Notes under the pieces: model-generated | Databases searched by the model: none | Told to the model about the DNA's origin: nothing | The model's input: the letters and a program-made list of their open reading frames with translations, nothing else | Shown here: positions 8,628 to 17,642 of the stretch, piece by piece | How the letters are laid out: the number at the start of each line of letters is the position of its first letter | How positions within the stretch are numbered: position 1 is the first letter of the stretch | Translations under genes and position numbers: made by a program | NCBI GenBank assembly: GCA_016716675.1 | Contig: JADJVG010000005.1 | Coordinates: 124,001 to 188,000 of the forward strand | DNA from: Hyphomicrobium sp. | GTDB lineage: Bacteria; Pseudomonadota; Alphaproteobacteria; Rhizobiales; Hyphomicrobiaceae | Direction: 5' to 3' | DNA: 64,000 nucleotides

Positions 8628-9289
8628 AAACCATTGCACATCTTCTTGATGACCCGAATATCGGCGGCGTAACCCGCGGCCTGATGAGCCACATCGAAAA
8701 GTTGACCGATTTTTCGGGCCGCGCCACCGTGGTCAACCCGCTGGGCGTCGTGCCGCCGCGCATCGACGATGACGTAGCGATCATCCACTACACGCCGTCG
8801 TGGCGGAAACTGCCGTTCCTCAGCCTTCTACGCGCCCAATGCAACGACAAGCCGATCATTTTCGTCGAGCACAGTTATACAGCCGCATTCGAGCGCCTTC
8901 ACGTGCCCAATGTGCGCCGCTTCCGCCAGATGCTGAAGTTGACGTATCGGCTTTGCGATCTCGTCGTCGCCGTGTCCGACGAGCAGGGCCGTTGGCTGGT
9001 CAAAAAGGGCATTGTGCCGCGTTCCAAGCTGGCCGTGATCCGCTCTGCCGCTGACAACAGCCAGCTGTTGGACATTGCTCCGCCTGCCCGCACGGAAGGA
9101 CCACTGCGCCTGTTGGCCTACGGGCGTTATTGCGAACAAAAGGGCTTCGACGTTCTCATAGAGGCGATGCGGCTTCTTCCAACAGGTGCCGCCACATTGA
9201 CGCTGGCTGGCTACGGCCCCGATGAAGCGATGCTGCGAGAGCGCGCCTCTGATCTCGCGTCCGTTGAAATTCAGTTTACCTCTCGTTAA
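8624..9289 (+). CDS. truncated family 4 glycosyltransferase
   Basis: 221 residues covering the whole N-terminal Rossmann domain (IGGVTRGLMSHIEKL at the start, VEHSYTAAFE mid-domain) and only the first ~65 residues of the C-terminal GT-B domain (LLAYGRYCEQKGFDVLIEAM, then TLTLAGYGPDEAML). The nucleotide-sugar-binding half with the usual E-x7-E element is absent; normal GT4 proteins are 350-400 residues. Neither other frame downstream continues the domain, so this looks like a real 3' truncation rather than a simple frameshift. The protein is probably inactive or works only in a complex. It overlaps the flippase stop by 4 bases. Confidence 0.75.
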   Translation: MKTIAHLLDDPNIGGVTRGLMSHIEKLTDFSGRATVVNPLGVVPPRIDDDVAIIHYTPSWRKLPFLSLLRAQCNDKPIIFVEHSYTAAFERLHVPNVRRFRQMLKLTYRLCDLVVAVSDEQGRWLVKKGIVPRSKLAVIRSAADNSQLLDIAPPARTEGPLRLLAYGRYCEQKGFDVLIEAMRLLPTGAATLTLAGYGPDEAMLRERASDLASVEIQFTSR

Positions 9290-9297
9290 CGCGACTC

Positions 9298-10833
9298 ATG
9301 AGGACTATTGCCGTTGCCCTACTATTATCGAAAGCCCTCCACGGCATGGACCGCGCGTCGCTAACCCCAGGCGTCAGCAAGACCGCAGGAATGCGCGCGG
9401 AGCGTCGCCTGTTTGATCCCGCGCGCAAATTTTTCCGGCTACTCCGGACAGGCCTCTTGCTGCTGCTAGGGTGTGGCAAAGCCATATTATTCCTATTCGT
9501 CTATTGGCCGAAAACAGCAGGCAAATTTGCCCTCGGGGCGGTCGGCAGCGTTGCCCTGTGTTGCGGCCTTGCCGCCCTCTACTACGTCGCCGTATCACCC
9601 TTTTACGTCAGCAAGTGGAGCCTCATTCTTCCAACGTCATCGACCGGAACGTCAATGCAGCTGGAGAGCATTGGCAACGCCCAGTCGATCACCAGTTCTC
9701 CATTCGGCAGCGCGTCCCTCAGCCCGAAAGTCGTCTATAAGGAAATTGCAGACAGCGAGACGGTGCGCCTTGCAGCCGCAAACGCGCTCGGGATGTCGCT
9801 ATCCGAATTTGGACGGCCGCGCATCAAGTTGATCGACGAAACATCCATCATGATTTTCGAGATCCAGGGAGATGCGCCTGTCAAAGCCCAGCACAAAGCC
9901 GATGCGTTGATCAATGCCCTCAACCGCCAGCTCGATGCCCTGCGCGCCGACGAAATTGCGCGACGGGCTAAAGTCGTGGAAGACAGCCTACAGTCGTACC
10001 GGGCAAATCTAAAGGAAGCGCGCGAGCGCGTCCTCACACACCAGGAACGCACCGGCGTCCTGTCGATGAACCAGTTCAATGAGGCCTCGACCAGCCTGGA
10101 GCTGTTGCGCCGGCGCCTTGCAGAACGAACGGCCGAGCTAACCTCGCTCAGAAACGAGTTTGAAAGCCTTACGCGCCGCGCATCGCTTGACGCGAAAATG
10201 GCTGCTGTCATCCTGCGGCTGACGTCCGAACCGGCATTCACTAAGTTCGTGTCCGAGTATGCGGAAATCGACTCGCAGTATCAGCAGGAAGCAACCAAGC
10301 TCGGCTTTCGAAACCCCCTCTTGCAGCAGCTCGACAAGCGCAGGGATGGCGTGGCCTTCGAGATCGAGCGGCGAATTGCTGACGCCGGAGTGAGCGGAGA
10401 TGCTGACCTAAAGAACGTCACGCTTCTGCTTAGCGGTTCGGCACAGTCAAATCTTCTTGTCAGCCTCGTCGACATTGATGCCAAGATCGCTGGCAAACAG
10501 AGCGAAGTCGAAAGCCTCGAAGGTCAAATCAAACGCGAAACCGATGACATCAAGAAGATGAGCATCGAGGCGGCGCGGCTCGAAGATTTGAATAAGGCGC
10601 ACCTGGTTGCCGAAGCCGTATTCACCTCCGCACTGGCGCGGCTCGATACCAACAAGGTCGATATCTATTCATCGTATCCGATGGTGCAAATCCTCGCGCC
10701 GCCGGACTTACCGACTGAACCCACCGGCCCCAAACTTCTCTTAGCCATCGCCGGCGCCTTACTGGGAAGCCTCCTTTCAATCGCAGCCTGGACCATGGCA
10801 TGGATCCGCCACATCTTCAGCCGGAAACGCTAG
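9298..10833 (+). CDS. chain-length determinant / polysaccharide export inner-membrane protein (Wzz/KpsE-like)
   Basis: Up to 511 residues. A transmembrane segment near 55-100 is followed by a periplasmic beta region, a long charged coiled coil (~210-460, rich in Arg/Glu/Leu), a P-rich stretch (PPDLPTEPTGPK) and a C-terminal membrane helix ending IRHIFSRKR. This is the layout of Wzz, KpsE and Wzc N-domains; no ATPase or tyrosine-kinase domain is attached. It would set polymer length and bridge to the outer-membrane exporter. The start is uncertain: ATG 9298, 9343 and 9391 are in frame and none has a clear ribosome-binding site. The 3' end overlaps the next gene by 34 bases. Confidence 0.8.
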   Translation: MRTIAVALLLSKALHGMDRASLTPGVSKTAGMRAERRLFDPARKFFRLLRTGLLLLLGCGKAILFLFVYWPKTAGKFALGAVGSVALCCGLAALYYVAVSPFYVSKWSLILPTSSTGTSMQLESIGNAQSITSSPFGSASLSPKVVYKEIADSETVRLAAANALGMSLSEFGRPRIKLIDETSIMIFEIQGDAPVKAQHKADALINALNRQLDALRADEIARRAKVVEDSLQSYRANLKEARERVLTHQERTGVLSMNQFNEASTSLELLRRRLAERTAELTSLRNEFESLTRRASLDAKMAAVILRLTSEPAFTKFVSEYAEIDSQYQQEATKLGFRNPLLQQLDKRRDGVAFEIERRIADAGVSGDADLKNVTLLLSGSAQSNLLVSLVDIDAKIAGKQSEVESLEGQIKRETDDIKKMSIEAARLEDLNKAHLVAEAVFTSALARLDTNKVDIYSSYPMVQILAPPDLPTEPTGPKLLLAIAGALLGSLLSIAAWTMAWIRHIFSRKR

Positions 10834-12128
10834 AAGAACGCATCATCTACTGGGCGATCGCGGGGACGTGGGGCTTCTACCTGCTTGGGGGGCTTTATAT
10901 TCTCTCGCCCGCGCTCGGCTGGTCGTTAGCTTTGCTCGCCGTTTGCCGCCGCCTCGGCCTTGCAGAGAGTACGCAGATCGACCTGAAACCCTTGCCGGCC
11001 GGCATATGGGTCTGGATTCTGTCGATGGCTCTGATGGCAATCACGCTGATTGTCGGCCATATCAATTTCGATCTTGGCATCGCCCTCACGATAAAATCCT
11101 TCATCGGATGGATGAAGGGTTGGGCGCTGATGGCGATCTTCGCCTTCATCGGCGCAGCAATGCGCGTTCGGCCAGCCATCATCTATCGGGCATCGGGCCA
11201 TCTGGCGCTTCAAACGCTGCTGATTACGCCGTTTCTGATGCTTGCCGCCAAGATTGGGCTGCCTGCCCGGCTGTACGTATCACCACTGCAGATTGTTGGT
11301 GGTCCTGGGCCTGAGTTCTTCTCGGTGATGCTATACACGGTTGAACCGACGACGGGCGCGGCGCGTTGGCTGTTTTTTGCGCCCTGGGCGCCAGCAGCCG
11401 CTTGCATCGCCAGCACCGCGTTCGTGTTTGCACTGTTCGAGAGAAGTGCAGCATGGAAGATAACCGGCATCGTCGCCGCAATCGCTGTGTGCTTGCTCTC
11501 TCAGTCGCGCATGGCGTTGGTTGTTGTGCCCCTGGTGCTCCTGCTGACATTAGTTTTATCGAACGCATCTCACCCCGTGACATTCGCCACGTTCGCCGTA
11601 TCAACAATGGTCACTTTGCCATCCGGCCAATTGATCTGGCAAAAATTCGAAACACTTCAGAACTCATTTGCGAGCGCCCGCGCATCCTCAAGCCGGGTGC
11701 GCGCCACGCTGCAAAACATTGCGTGGCACCGTTGGCAGAACGAGGCACCCTACTTCGGTCATGGCACTGTGGAGCGCGGCCCGCACCTCGTCGAATACAT
11801 GCCGATCGGATCGCACCACACGTGGTACGGCCTGTTGTACGTCAAGGGGCTGATTGGCATGTTGACGCTCGCCATCCCGATGGCGTGGACGCTGGTTGAA
11901 CTCACCGCAAAAGCGCAAGCCGACCGCACCGCGCGCTGCGCACTCGGCATCCTGCTCGTGCTGGTGATGTTCTCGTTCGGCGAGAACCTGGAAATTCTCG
12001 TCTACCTCTTCTGGCCCGGCATGGTCATCGTCGGAACGGCCATGAAGCGGCCCTTCCGCAACCCATACCGGTCACGACTGGGAAGCGGTTATAGTGCTGA
12101 TCTAAAGCCGCGCTATATCCACGCCTGA
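10800..12128 (+). CDS. O-antigen ligase/polymerase-like membrane protein (Wzy_C)
   Basis: A 442-residue polytopic membrane protein with about 11 hydrophobic segments and a large periplasmic loop (~280-350). That loop contains SRVRATLQNI followed by GHGTVERGPHLVEYMPIGSHHTWY, the characteristic region of Wzy polymerases and WaaL ligases. In this context it most likely polymerises EPS repeat units in the periplasm. It overlaps the chain-length gene and closes the rightward cluster; the next genes point the other way. Confidence 0.8.
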   Translation: MDPPHLQPETLEERIIYWAIAGTWGFYLLGGLYILSPALGWSLALLAVCRRLGLAESTQIDLKPLPAGIWVWILSMALMAITLIVGHINFDLGIALTIKSFIGWMKGWALMAIFAFIGAAMRVRPAIIYRASGHLALQTLLITPFLMLAAKIGLPARLYVSPLQIVGGPGPEFFSVMLYTVEPTTGAARWLFFAPWAPAAACIASTAFVFALFERSAAWKITGIVAAIAVCLLSQSRMALVVVPLVLLLTLVLSNASHPVTFATFAVSTMVTLPSGQLIWQKFETLQNSFASARASSSRVRATLQNIAWHRWQNEAPYFGHGTVERGPHLVEYMPIGSHHTWYGLLYVKGLIGMLTLAIPMAWTLVELTAKAQADRTARCALGILLVLVMFSFGENLEILVYLFWPGMVIVGTAMKRPFRNPYRSRLGSGYSADLKPRYIHA

Positions 12129-12139
12129 ACCGATCGGCC

Positions 12140-13413
12140 TTACCAATTGCGGAACACGTGGGCGGTGTCTATCGGCGCCAGGATCGTCTGGGCAAACTTT
12201 GCGAGTTCAGCCATTTCCGTGATTTCGCTGTCGTAGCAGGCAATCGCATCATCCGGCATCAAATACGGATTGATGGAGTCGCGGTCCGCGCTTCGAACCA
12301 ATTGTTCGATCGACCGCTGAATGACTTCCGTTTTCATGGTCTTCGGATTGCGGCTGATTAAGACCGCGTAGCGGTGGGCATTGGTTGTCATGCTGCCGCC
12401 GACACAGTTGGCCGAAACGAGGCCCGCCAGAAGCCGGGTGCCGTAAGGTATATTCTCGGAGTGCTGGCCAATACCGGCACTGGCATTGGACGTCGCCGGC
12501 ACGGTCAGGTTGGACGAGAAGATTCGGATGCCGGGCGGGGTGATCTGTGACGGCCGTACCAATCCTGACTGGAAGCAGCTCGATTCGCCGACTTGGATAT
12601 GATCTCCGGCCAGCAGCGCAACATCATCGACTGGCGCCCCGGTAATGGCGCCACGCCAATCCAACCGATACGACTTGTTTTTGCGCACAAGCGTCACGTT
12701 CGAAAGGTCGGCATCAGGCCTGATGCCGCCAGCTGCTCGCAACGCCGCAGGCACGAAACGCTCAATCGGACTGTCGCCAAACTTCGCCAGGGCCTTCTCG
12801 CCCTTGTCAGCGTCCTGAATGCCGTTGATCACAAACCGGCCCGGCAGGAAAACAGCGCCAGCCACTGTGACGTTGATCGGGGAAAATTGGACAGGGCGGA
12901 CGCTGATCTGAAAATTGTCGCCGTTGAACAACTCGCGATCGACGAGCGCCGTGCGAACCCGCTCTGTCAGCTGCCGATTAGTTGTGCCGACGGCTTCGAT
13001 CTCCCGGCAAACGGCAGAATAACGCGGCCGTCTGCATTGATCACGTAGTCGCCGGAATAGTCAGGGTAACCGGGAATAAGAATGTTGAAACGGTCGCCCG
13101 GCGAATAGCGCATCGTCAGGCCCGCAATGTCGGATTTGTGCGTGCGGCTCGATGCCGGCATGATGAAATCGGCCTCTCCGGGCGGAGGGCATTGCGTGGC
13201 GACGAAGGTCAATTCCCCACGCGATAGCTCAGCCGACTTGGACGGCTCATAGAGTACCTCCTCCAAGTTTTGCGGGGCCATTGAGCTGGCACATGCCGAT
13301 AACGCGAGACATGCGACCAGCACTGCACAGATGCGGGGTCTCCACCTGAAAACCTCGGACAAATGCCGGATCAGGGACAACTTCGACGTTTTGCGCTGCG
13401 CGCGTGCCAGCAC
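12140..13413 (-). CDS. Wza-like polysaccharide export lipoprotein, frameshifted as read
   Basis: The N-terminal part has a signal sequence with lipobox LSAC and the polysaccharide-export domain (YSPGDRFNILIPGYPDYSG, VINADGRVILPFAG). The C-terminal part continues in another frame (FNGDNFQISVRPVQFSPINV, then VAGAVFLPGRFVI) with SLBB-like repeats. The break is at 13003-13005: one extra G in the minus-strand GGG run restores the continuous sequence A-G-E-I-E-A-V-G-T-T-N-R-Q-L. The outer-membrane protein would form the export channel for the EPS made by the opposite-strand genes. A GTG at 13413 preceded by AGGG gives a normal signal peptide; a longer frame reaches 13554. Confidence 0.8.
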
Positions 13414-13762
13414 TATCAGCCCTCGGCCGTCGGTCCAAAAATGTGTTGAACGCCTTTGCTCAACCCGAGCCTCCACTTGCCACGGCCACGCGGACATCCA
13501 GGCAAATCTGCCCCGCAAAGGAACAGACACGCGACCGCAGTCAGCGAACGGCAAACCCCATCTTGGCTTCTGAGATTCGCGGCCGCCCGGCTACCAAGGG
13601 TTGTATCCTTGTCCACAGCATCGGAAGCATTGGCTCGGAATTGACGACCGGCTGTGTCTGTTTTCCACAGGCCGATTTAGCTCCGGACGGCAGCCCAGAA
13701 ATGACTGGGTGCCGGCCAAGAGCCGGCCCTGTCAGGTGGCGACCGGGCGCGTGCCCGCCCCG

Positions 13763-14554
13763 TCATCGGGCGACGGCGGCCTGGCTAACTTCCGTCACGA
13801 ACTTCTGGCGGAAGGCTCGGCCGAAATCCTCGTATCCCTTGGCCGGCAGAATGAAGGCCCCGCGGCCACCGATGACGTGCTTGGTGAACCAAGTGTCCAG
13901 CGTCGTCGAATCCTTATCGGGACTGAGATTGTTCATGTCGTAGCCGGGCTTGCGGTAAGCCCCCGAGCCGACGATCTCGTCGTTCTCGCCAGCCAGGATA
14001 ATCGGCAAGCCGTTGATCGTGCCGCCTGCCGCAACAATGGCATCGCGTTCGATGCCGGTCGCTGGGGTATCATCGCAGTTGTCGATACCGTCGCCGGAGA
14101 CATCGATGACCGTGCGATTGGCCGGCAACGGAATTTGCAGCAAGACGCTCTGCTGCAGCGTCCTCAGCATACGGGCGAGGCAGGTGAACTCGCCCGTGGC
14201 AGGCGGCAGCGCGCGGATTGCGGCGGCAATGGCCTGCGCATCTTCCTTGCTTGCAATCAACCGCCATGGCAGTGCGGTGGTGGCGCTATCCGACCACGTG
14301 ACCAGCGTCACCAGGATCTTGCCATGCGTCCCGCCCGTGATGGCGGCGATGACGTCGCTATCTTCAAATGCCGCCGCAATACCATCCATCTGAATTTTGT
14401 AGCGAACCTCATCGACGGATTGCGAAACATCGACTGCGATCACCAGCGCTGTATCAACGGCATCTTCCGCGCTATGGCTCGTCGGCGCAGCACACAGACA
14501 GACCAATGCTGCAATGAATGCCCGCCACAGTCTCCGAGTTACGCTGCGATCCAT
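13763..14554 (-). CDS. secreted DUF1194 (von Willebrand A-like) protein
   Basis: 263 residues with an N-terminal signal peptide (WRAFIAALVCLCAAPTSHSA) followed by a DUF1194 domain. A MIDAS-like motif D-V-S-Q-S (in VIAVDVSQSVDEVRY) and VIDVSGDGIDNCDDTP are seen. The family is periplasmic and of unknown function. ATG 14554 was chosen because GAGGGG lies 7 bases upstream and it puts the basic RRLWR stretch at the start of the signal peptide. It sits between the exporter gene and the PQQ dehydrogenase cluster, with no obvious operon partner. Confidence 0.8.
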   Translation of the reverse strand: MDRSVTRRLWRAFIAALVCLCAAPTSHSAEDAVDTALVIAVDVSQSVDEVRYKIQMDGIAAAFEDSDVIAAITGGTHGKILVTLVTWSDSATTALPWRLIASKEDAQAIAAAIRALPPATGEFTCLARMLRTLQQSVLLQIPLPANRTVIDVSGDGIDNCDDTPATGIERDAIVAAGGTINGLPIILAGENDEIVGSGAYRKPGYDMNNLSPDKDSTTLDTWFTKHVIGGRGAFILPAKGYEDFGRAFRQKFVTEVSQAAVAR

Positions 14555-14639
14555 TCGGCACCCCTCACACCTCATCTTAAGCGAACGGCCGCCGATCAGG
14601 CACAAAAAAGGGCGAACCAGAATTTGGCCCGCCCAGTGA

Positions 14640-14690
14640 AGAGAAGAAAGACACGGGGCGCGCGCGTATGTGTGCGCACGCGCGCCCCGT
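14640..14690 (-). terminator. intrinsic terminator of the PQQ dehydrogenase gene
   Basis: Arms ACGGGGCGCGCG and CGCGCGCCCCGT (14653-14690) form a very stable 12-bp stem just after the dehydrogenase stop codon. On the minus strand a pyrimidine-rich tail (CTTTCTTCTCTT) follows. Confidence 0.75.
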
Positions 14691-14699
14691 GCTCAATCG

Positions 14700-16463
14700 T
14701 TAGTTCGCTGCCAACTTCTTCGGCAGTTTGAACGTCCAGACCATGCCGCCCTGGTTCAGGTTGGCAACCGTCTTGGCAACTTCGCCACCCCAGAGAGGAA
14801 CAGCGCCGCCCCAACCGGAAACGATCGAGACCATCTGTTCGCCGTCCTGTTCCCAGGTGATCGGCGAGCCAACAATGCCCGAACCGGTGTTGAAGCTGAA
14901 CAGCTCCTTGCCATCGGTTGCATCAAGGCCCTTGAACTCGCCTTCCGGCGTGCCGAAGAACACGATGCCGCCAGCCGTCGTCAGAACGCCGCCCCAGAGC
15001 GGAGCACGGTTCTTGTATTCCCAGGCCGTCTTACCGGTCAGCGGGTCGATAGCCTTCAAAGAGCCGATGTGGTCTTCGAAGATCGGCTTGATCGTGAAGC
15101 CTGCACCGAGATAGGCCGCGCCCTTCTTGTAGGCCACCGGCTCGTTCCAGATGTCCATGCCCCATTCGTTCGACGGGACGTAGAACAGCTTGGTCTGCTG
15201 GCTGTAAGCCATTGGCATCCAGTTCTTGCCGCCGAGGAAGCTCGGAACAGCAAATACTGATGCGCCCTTCTTGCCATCCTTGCCGGCCTTCGGGTCGCCA
15301 GGACGGTTCTCAGGCACGTAAACCGGACGGCCGTCTTTGCCGATTTCCTTAGCCCACGTGATCTTGTTGACGAACGGATAGGCTGCCTGGAAGGCACCGT
15401 TCGTGCGGTCAAGAACGTACAGGAAGCCGTTGCGGTCAGCGGTTGCTGCGAGCTTCTTGCCGTCAGCGTCGAACGACACAACTTCGTTCACGCCGTCGAA
15501 GTCCCAACCATCGTTCGGGGTCGTCTGATAGCCCCACTTGATTTCGCCGGTTTCCGGATCGATGGCGATGCGCGAGCACGACCACTTGTTGTCGCCCGGA
15601 CGCATGTGGCTGTTCCACGGGCCGGGGTTGCCGGTGCCGAAGAATGCCAGACCCGTATCCGGATCGTACGTGCCGCCGAGCCATGTGGCGCCGCCGCCCG
15701 TCTTCCAGAGGTCGCCCGGCCAGCTTGCGTTGACCTTGTCGCCGGTCATCGTCGACGGCTTGCCGTTCAGCGAGCCCATGTGACCTTCAATCGTCGGACG
15801 CGACCAGACCAGTTCACCGGTATCGACCTTGCGGCCTTCAACACGGCCAACAACGCCGAATTCGCCGCCCGAAACACCGGTCAGCAACAGTGCGCCATGC
15901 GCCTTCGTCGGCACGATCAGCGGTGCTGCCGTGTACGAGTAGCCGGCTTTGAAATCGTCGATTTCTTTGGTCCAGACGACCTTGCCGGTCTTAGCATCGA
16001 GGCCAACGAGCTTGGCATCGAGCGTACCGAAGATCACCTTATCACCGTAGAGCGCAGCGCCGCGGTTGACGACGTCACAGCACGGCAGAATGCCTTCCGG
16101 CAAACGATGGTCGTACTGCCAGATTTCGCGGCCGGTCTTGACGTCGATGGCCCACATGCGGCTGTACGAGCCGGTGATGTACATCACGCCGTCTTTGACG
16201 AGCGGCTGGGTTTCCTGGCCGCGCATCTTTTCGCCGCCGAGCGACATCGCCCATGCGGGAGCAAGGTTTGCGACGTTCTCTTTATTGATTGCAGTGAGCG
16301 TGCTGTAGCGCTGGCCCTGCGGGCCAAGGCCGTTCGATACGACATCATTGGTCGTCGCGGCGTCGTTGACGATGTCTTCGATTTTGACATCGGCAAGCGC
16401 CGGCACCGTGCAAACCGTAAGCGCAAACGCGCTCACAGTGGCAAGCCACTTCAAACCCTTCAT
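14700..16463 (-). CDS. PQQ-dependent alcohol dehydrogenase, lanthanide type (ExaF/PedH/XoxF-like)
   Basis: A periplasmic quinoprotein of about 587 residues with a signal peptide ending A-L-A. It carries the adjacent-cysteine disulfide (PCCDVVNRG, C130-C131 counted from the upstream ATG), metal ligand Glu203 (GGEFG), Asn281 (GTGNPGPWN), catalytic Asp323 and, two residues on, Asp325 (WDFDG). The second Asp is the marker of lanthanide-dependent enzymes; calcium enzymes have Ala or Ser there. It oxidises primary alcohols or aldehydes and passes electrons to a periplasmic cytochrome. ATG 16463 has AAGGAG six bases upstream. The CCDVVNRG region and neighbours favour the ExaF/PedH ethanol-dehydrogenase branch; methanol use is possible. 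Confidence 0.88.
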   Translation of the reverse strand: MKGLKWLATVSAFALTVCTVPALADVKIEDIVNDAATTNDVVSNGLGPQGQRYSTLTAINKENVANLAPAWAMSLGGEKMRGQETQPLVKDGVMYITGSYSRMWAIDVKTGREIWQYDHRLPEGILPCCDVVNRGAALYGDKVIFGTLDAKLVGLDAKTGKVVWTKEIDDFKAGYSYTAAPLIVPTKAHGALLLTGVSGGEFGVVGRVEGRKVDTGELVWSRPTIEGHMGSLNGKPSTMTGDKVNASWPGDLWKTGGGATWLGGTYDPDTGLAFFGTGNPGPWNSHMRPGDNKWSCSRIAIDPETGEIKWGYQTTPNDGWDFDGVNEVVSFDADGKKLAATADRNGFLYVLDRTNGAFQAAYPFVNKITWAKEIGKDGRPVYVPENRPGDPKAGKDGKKGASVFAVPSFLGGKNWMPMAYSQQTKLFYVPSNEWGMDIWNEPVAYKKGAAYLGAGFTIKPIFEDHIGSLKAIDPLTGKTAWEYKNRAPLWGGVLTTAGGIVFFGTPEGEFKGLDATDGKELFSFNTGSGIVGSPITWEQDGEQMVSIVSGWGGAVPLWGGEVAKTVANLNQGGMVWTFKLPKKLAAN

Positions 16464-16570
16464 AAGCATCTCCTTGATAAGTTCCCTAGGCGGCTTCCGT
16501 CTTTTTTTTAATCGCGTTTGCTTTTTCGGAAGTTTGCCGCGCAGGAAAGTACCTCACGGGTCTTCTGGTT

Positions 16571-16585
16571 CTAATTGACAATTAG
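16571..16585. promoter_or_regulatory. palindromic operator candidate upstream of the PQQ dehydrogenase
   Basis: CTAATTG-A-CAATTAG is a perfect 7+1+7 palindrome about 110 bases upstream of the dehydrogenase start. The half-site with its flank (CAATTAGT) recurs upstream of the cytochrome c-550 gene at 19897-19904. This suggests a shared transcription factor, but no regulator gene is visible nearby. Confidence 0.5.
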
Positions 16586-16613
16586 TATATGCCCGCAATT
16601 TCACTCAGGCATT

Positions 16614-16639
16614 CGCGCTCTATACGAAAGTATAGCGCG
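16614..16639 (-). terminator. hairpin after the metallohydrolase gene
   Basis: Immediately after the metallohydrolase stop codon, the minus strand reads CGCGCTATAC-TTTC-GTATAG-A-GCGCG. This strong stem with one bulged base lacks a T tract. It probably ends or stabilises the mRNA of the five-gene leftward operon and separates it from the dehydrogenase gene. Confidence 0.5.
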
Positions 16640-17634
16640 CTATTTTTCTCGTCCGCCGACGCTCGGCAATTTCGCCGATTCAAGCTTGGGATAGAGATGC
16701 ATTACCGAGCGCGTGAATTCGTAACGCGCCAAAGCAATTTGCTGCAAACCCGCGGGTAATGGCGCCGCCATGGCTTCCGTCATATCAAGACCTTCATTGA
16801 AACACCGTTCAATAACGTCTCGAATCGCAAGCAGCCAGTCGCGTGTCTGAGCTATCGCACGCTTGCCGGTCTCTGCAGGTCCATGCCCCGGCACCAAGCG
16901 ATTACAGTCAATGGAGTTGAGTTCGCCGAGCGTCGTCGTCCACGTTGCGATATCGGCATGTGGCGTTGTCGGCGCACGATCCAGAAACGCTAGGTCGCCG
17001 GCGATCAACAGGCCGCTAATTTCATCATAAATGGCCAGATCGGACGACGTGTGGCCGGCGCGCGGCATCAGCCTTAGTCGTCGCCCGCCGATATCTTCGA
17101 TGCCTTCGATGACGGCGGTCGACGGCAACACGACCTCGGTGCCGCGCATCCAATCGCGCGCGATGTAATACATCGCATCGGAGAAGCTGTTGCCGAGGTC
17201 TTTCAGGCCTGTGATGACACCCTCGGGAGCGGTGATTTTCCCAGCATCGAAGCCCTGATTTCCGAAGACATGATCGGGGTGGAAATGCGTGAGGTAGACG
17301 CGCGCCACGTCTTTCCTGTGAGGTCGCGCGCAATCTTTGCAAGTTCTTCGCCATAGCGGCGCGACGGACCGGTATCCACAACAATCGCGCCTTCGGATGA
17401 ATCGAGGATGGTGATGTTGGCGATCGCGCCGCCGTTCTCAAACGTAATGGCTTCCTGCCGCCCGGCGATCATCCAGGCGCCATCATCGAGCTTGATGGGT
17501 TCAAGCGTATACGCAAGGGGTGCCGCCTCTGCGATGAACACCGGCAGCAACGGCAACGCAACGGCCGCCGCCGCGAGCCGCAGAACGCGGCGACGCTCGG
17601 GATCGAGTTCGCGTTCATCAAATGGTTGAGCCAT
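16640..17634 (-). CDS. quinoprotein relay system zinc metallohydrolase (SoxH-like), frameshifted as read
   Basis: A metallo-beta-lactamase-fold protein of about 330 residues when joined. The N-terminal part has an Arg-rich export signal (PERRRVLRLAAAAVALPLLP), and the second part carries the zinc motif THFHPDH, then AGHTSSDLAIY and VPGHGP. The break is at 17312-17314: one missing A in the minus-strand AAA run turns T-G-K-D-V-A-R-V-Y into T-G-K-T-W-R-A-S. This family accompanies PQQ alcohol dehydrogenases and SoxYZ-like carriers; its substrate is unknown. ATG 17634 is 9 bases after the upstream stop. Confidence 0.82.
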
Positions 17635-17642
17635 CTTGAAAC

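Noticed and set aside
13601..14731. 376-codon plus-strand frame opposite DUF1194
   Set aside because: Overlaps a gene with a signal peptide and family match; no motif of its own.
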